A stretch of DNA of 37,012 nucleotides from Solicoccozyma terricola. Its lineage: Eukaryota > Basidiomycota > Tremellomycetes > Filobasidiales > Piskurozymaceae. Below are positions 34,091 through 37,012 of the stretch, piece after piece; the first letter of the stretch is position 1; each line of letters opens with the position of its first letter. The notes beneath the pieces were generated by a model. It was not told the origin of the DNA, ran no database searches, and was given only the letters and a program-made list of their open reading frames with translations. The DNA lies in assembly GCA_001600875.1 (NCBI GenBank), contig BCLD01000029.1:5632-42643 (forward strand). The letters run 5' to 3'. A program made the position numbers and the translations under genes.

Positions 34091-36855
34091 TTAGTAACCG
34101 CCATCCTCCATCTCGAACAGATCGTCGTCCTCCCCGTCATCCTTGCGCACTGTCGTATGAATTTGACCCAAAACTGACATGCGGGGTACGTGCTGCTCTC
34201 CCTCCCGAGCAGGCTCCAAGCTCGGTGAAAAGCCTCCAATGCCGCTGCTACCAGCGGGTGAAAAGGCAAGAGAAGTCTCGTGTTGCCTTGACGGTTGAAG
34301 ATGAAGGCGGGAAAGACCTGCGGCCAACCCTTGCGGGAGAGATTGGCCTGGGGCATGCGATTGGAGAGCGCGAGATCCTGGTGAGAGGACTGGTTGTACG
34401 GCTGCATGGCCGGGAGCCAGATTCTTCGACTGGCTAGGTGAAACGTAGCCAGATGCGTCCGCGAATCCGTCCGTAGTCGAAGGTTGGGTGAGTGGTGAGG
34501 GTCGGGTAGGGAAATGTGATGTGATTCCGGCTGCTGACCCTTGTCGCAGCATAGCCATGTTGTGTTGATCCGTTAGAAGCGAGCTGGGAGTGCCCGTCTT
34601 GTGACGGATTGCAAACTGCGGCAAAAATCCCATCGAGTTGTTTGACGGACCGAGGAGGAAACCTGTATCGGGTGGTGTTGCGGTTTGGCGGGTTTCCATA
34701 GGGCTTGATTGCCTGTGTGACCCGTTGACCAATGTGGCGGCGGATCCCTGAACGCGTGTACGTCTCGCATCTTCTCCCGAGTTGTCCCATAAATCCTGCA
34801 GGAAGCCTCCTACGGCTGCTGACGCTGAATGCGCTTGTCGGCTGCCCAAAAGGTCCATGTTGGACCTGCCATCGAACGAGGACGTCTCGCTTGTGAAGGG
34901 TCGAGGCGGTTGCGCACCACTAGCGCTGGATGACCAACCCATCGCGATTCCAACCGCTCCGGCCGAGTGGTTGCTATCGCGTCGTGAAAGACGTCGGGCT
35001 TGTTCACGAGGGGTGAGCAGCTCGTTGAGACTAGATGGTAATAAATCCTCTGCATTATCCTCATCTCCATCTTCTTCGAGAGCGAATGCGTCCACGGCGG
35101 ATGATTTACGGAGAAGATCGATGGGTCGTCCTCGAACAGGAGACAAGAACCCTCCGCCGGTGTTTGGTGAACCGGTGTACGAGGACGTCCTCTCTCCCCA
35201 GATATCCCTGCTGCCTACGAATTCAGTACCTCCGACCGAGTTTGAAAATTGATGGGGAATCGCACGAGAGCTGTCCGTCTCCCCGAGACGCGGTCTCGTC
35301 CAAGAGGAAGAACCTGCATTGTTATCGAGATACGTAGGGAATGTAGTATTCGGCAACGGCGCTGTAAATGGACTCGGTGACATGCGATTTGAACCGACGG
35401 CCAATCCGGCGGACACTGGAGATTGCGAAACTACCACTTGCCTCGTATCGAATCCAAATGCCGCTCGACTCGCTCCCCCGCCGCCACCGCCGCCACCGCT
35501 TGCCAAAGGGCCCGGTACAGACATCGGTCTAGACTTGAAGTTGTCAGCATCGCTTCCTGGTGGTCGGGTTGTAATGACATTGGCAAGTCCCGAACGGTTA
35601 GGTGATGATGACATTGCAGGAGATTCAGCTTGCGATCGAGCAGCAACGATTTGTGCTTGATTTGCTCGATGTCTACTTGCAGGAGATATCGACCTGGCTA
35701 GTTCTTGCATTGATGATGAAGAATTCTCCAAATCTGATCTCCTGATTGTTGATACAGGTATTGGACGAGCACCTTCCTTTTCGGGTGTTTGTGTTGTAGT
35801 GGCGCTCTTCTTCGACTTGCCGCCTGCCGCTGGTGCTGATTGAACGGTTTGCGAATATGACATTAGTTTCGGAGTGGATTTTGATGATGATGAGCTGTTG
35901 GTGGGAGGAGGAGGTGAAGTCGGTGCTGTTGATCCTTTTGAAGGAAGATTTCGACTTGTAGCAGGTGGTGGTGGTGGAGAAGTTTGTCCATTCGTCGTGC
36001 CAGATGCCGTTAATTGCGCTGCTTTCTTGTGCTTTCTGTCCATTGAGATCGGCTCGCCGGGAAGGAGGTGAGCGAGTGCGCCTGTGTGGGGACGCCCCGG
36101 GGGGGGGGGAGTAAGTTGGTTTTCTTTGGTTCACGAATCTAACTCGAATCCCGTCGCTAGAACTCACATTTATGCCCGAATTTACAAGTCCCTTTTATGA
36201 AATATTGACAAGTTTGTTTCTGTTGACCAGCTGTCCAACCCCACGAAAAAAAAAATCCAGCCCATTTTCCTCTTAGTTAGTCCCCTCATTCAAACCTCGG
36301 TGGGGGGGGGGGGGGCCTTGACGCCCAAAAGAAAAAAGAAAAAACTCACGTTCTCCACGATCATGACTAAACACACAAGACGCTCCTGCTTCACAACGAC
36401 CCTTGGAGAAGAATCGACATGGAACGTGGGAGAGATCTTTGCCTGGTGGTTGTGCAGCGACCCGCGCGGGGGGTGGGGGTGGGGGGGAGGGAGAGGGTGA
36501 AGGGGGACGTAGCGATTCGAGGAGAATGAGAGAGGTGGTAGGTTTAAGAGACAGTGAATGGAGACGAGGAGGAGTGCGGAGTGAGGTGCGGAAAGAAAAA
36601 GGGGGGGAGGGGATGTCAAACAACGCCCGAATCAGTCACCTCTCCATTTGACTATCCCATCTTCAAAACCACACACCTACCTTTTGATTTCGCTTCTCCC
36701 CCCGCCGCCGCCGACGCCGATGTTTTCCCATCTCCACCTCCTCCACCACCACCACTACCACCACCACCACTCCATCCTTCTTCATCGTCATACCCCATCC
36801 CTCCGAATTCATCATCGGGAACACCGACGACTGAGTTCCCGTCGTTCTTCCCCAT
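34091..36855 (-). CDS. Tandem CCCH zinc-finger protein, putative RNA-binding
   Basis: Exons 36855-36681, 36442-36350, 36230-36168 and 36081-34091 join in phase to 773 residues. Two fingers of the form C-x7-C-x5-C-x3-H are visible: C67, C75, C81, H85 (VPCRFFSKGRC...CVFSH) and C97, C105, C111, H115 (TCQYFIKGTCKFGHKCALAH). Splice junctions fall inside the second finger, which is rebuilt exactly by the chosen sites. Such pairs bind single-stranded RNA in mRNA processing or decay factors. The N-terminus is Gly/Ser-rich with an acidic patch. The 640-residue C-terminal part is disordered and Ser-rich, with short conserved-looking helices such as SLNELLTPREQARRL and GFLQDLWDNSGED, and an acidic end (DDGEDDDLFEMEDGGY). 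Introns 2 and 3 contain sense-strand C14 and C11 tracts. Which CCCH subfamily it belongs to is not clear. ATG 36855 follows a C-rich leader. Confidence 0.88.
36099..36109 (-). repeat. Sense C11 tract in CCCH gene intron 3
   Basis: Plus-strand C4G11; on the gene strand this is C11 then G4, 17 nt before the 3' splice site of intron 36082-36167. Confidence 0.9.
36302..36315 (-). repeat. Sense C14 tract in CCCH gene intron 2
   Basis: G14 on the plus strand, C14 in the pre-mRNA, near the 5' side of intron 36231-36349. Confidence 0.95.
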
Positions 36856-37012
36856 CTTGGTGCGAGGCGGAGCGGGGGCGGGGCGGGGAGGTGGGGGTGG
36901 TGGTTGGGGGGGGGAGTGGGGGTGGGAGGTGGTTGTTCTTTTGGTGTGGAGGTGGGTTTTCAGAAAAGGGGAGTGGGGATGTTTAGATGTTTAGATGTTA
37001 GATGTTGTTATG
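36856..37012 (-). promoter_or_regulatory. C-rich leader/promoter of the CCCH gene
   Basis: The gene strand is almost pure C/A here, with CCCCGCCCCGCCCCC-like boxes directly upstream of the ATG. Further out, at 36978-37010, the plus strand carries four copies of a GATGTTTA-type 8-9-mer. The promoter continues beyond the window. Confidence 0.4.

Overview
This is a stretch of nuclear DNA from an intron-dense fungus. The gene content (fungal ALAD, exosome Rrp41, pyruvate dehydrogenase kinase, a fungal-type mitochondrial carrier), the many short introns (mostly 55-130 nt, GT-AG with a CTGAC/CTGAT-like branch site) and the long Ser/Thr/Gly/Pro-rich disordered stretches point to a basidiomycete yeast. 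A tremellomycete (Cryptococcus/Kwoniella/Trichosporon-like) is my best guess, but that is inference. I rebuilt gene structures by hand from conserved protein blocks, splice sites and phase. Eleven models close as complete open frames with 59 introns in total.

Layout: (1) 1-1180, 3' part of an F-box-like gene (+) that enters from the left. (2) 1374-3410, 12-exon mitochondrial carrier (-), divergent from (3) 4054-7474, an inositol-polyphosphate 5-phosphatase (+). (4) 8024-9574, a disordered protein with KEN and D-box-like degrons (+). (5) 9958-10053, tRNA-Ser(AGA) with a 14-nt intron. (6) 10284-12752, F-box/LRR-like protein (+). (7) 14049-18308, large PH-domain protein (+). (8) 18623-19612, exosome subunit Rrp41 (+), convergent with (9) 19827-22205, a divergent protein kinase (-). 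(10) 22911-23315, small hypothetical ORF (-), divergent from (11) 23678-25480, HEM2 (+). (12) 26828-29690, pyruvate dehydrogenase kinase family (+, 13 exons). (13) around 30204-30656, a possible small membrane protein (+). (14) 30909-33955, acidic F-box-like protein (+). (15) 34091-36855, two-finger CCCH protein (-).

These are unlinked housekeeping genes. I see no operon, mobile element, CRISPR array or metabolic cluster. The carrier, HEM2 and PDK relate to mitochondrial or haem metabolism, but nothing shows they act together.

The most unusual property is in the noncoding DNA. Long homopolymeric C tracts (10-28 nt), mostly on the sense strand, sit in introns and 5' leaders, often as the polypyrimidine tract before the 3' splice site. 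None of 10 or more occurs in a coding exon. The extreme case is a G61 tract in the last HEM2 intron. The same gene carries a 358-nt intron built from GC-rich direct repeats. Other points of note are a 5-phosphatase whose catalytic domain is split by three large disordered insertions, a kinase with HED/DLG instead of HRD/DFG, two GC-AG introns, and several exons of 17-29 nt.
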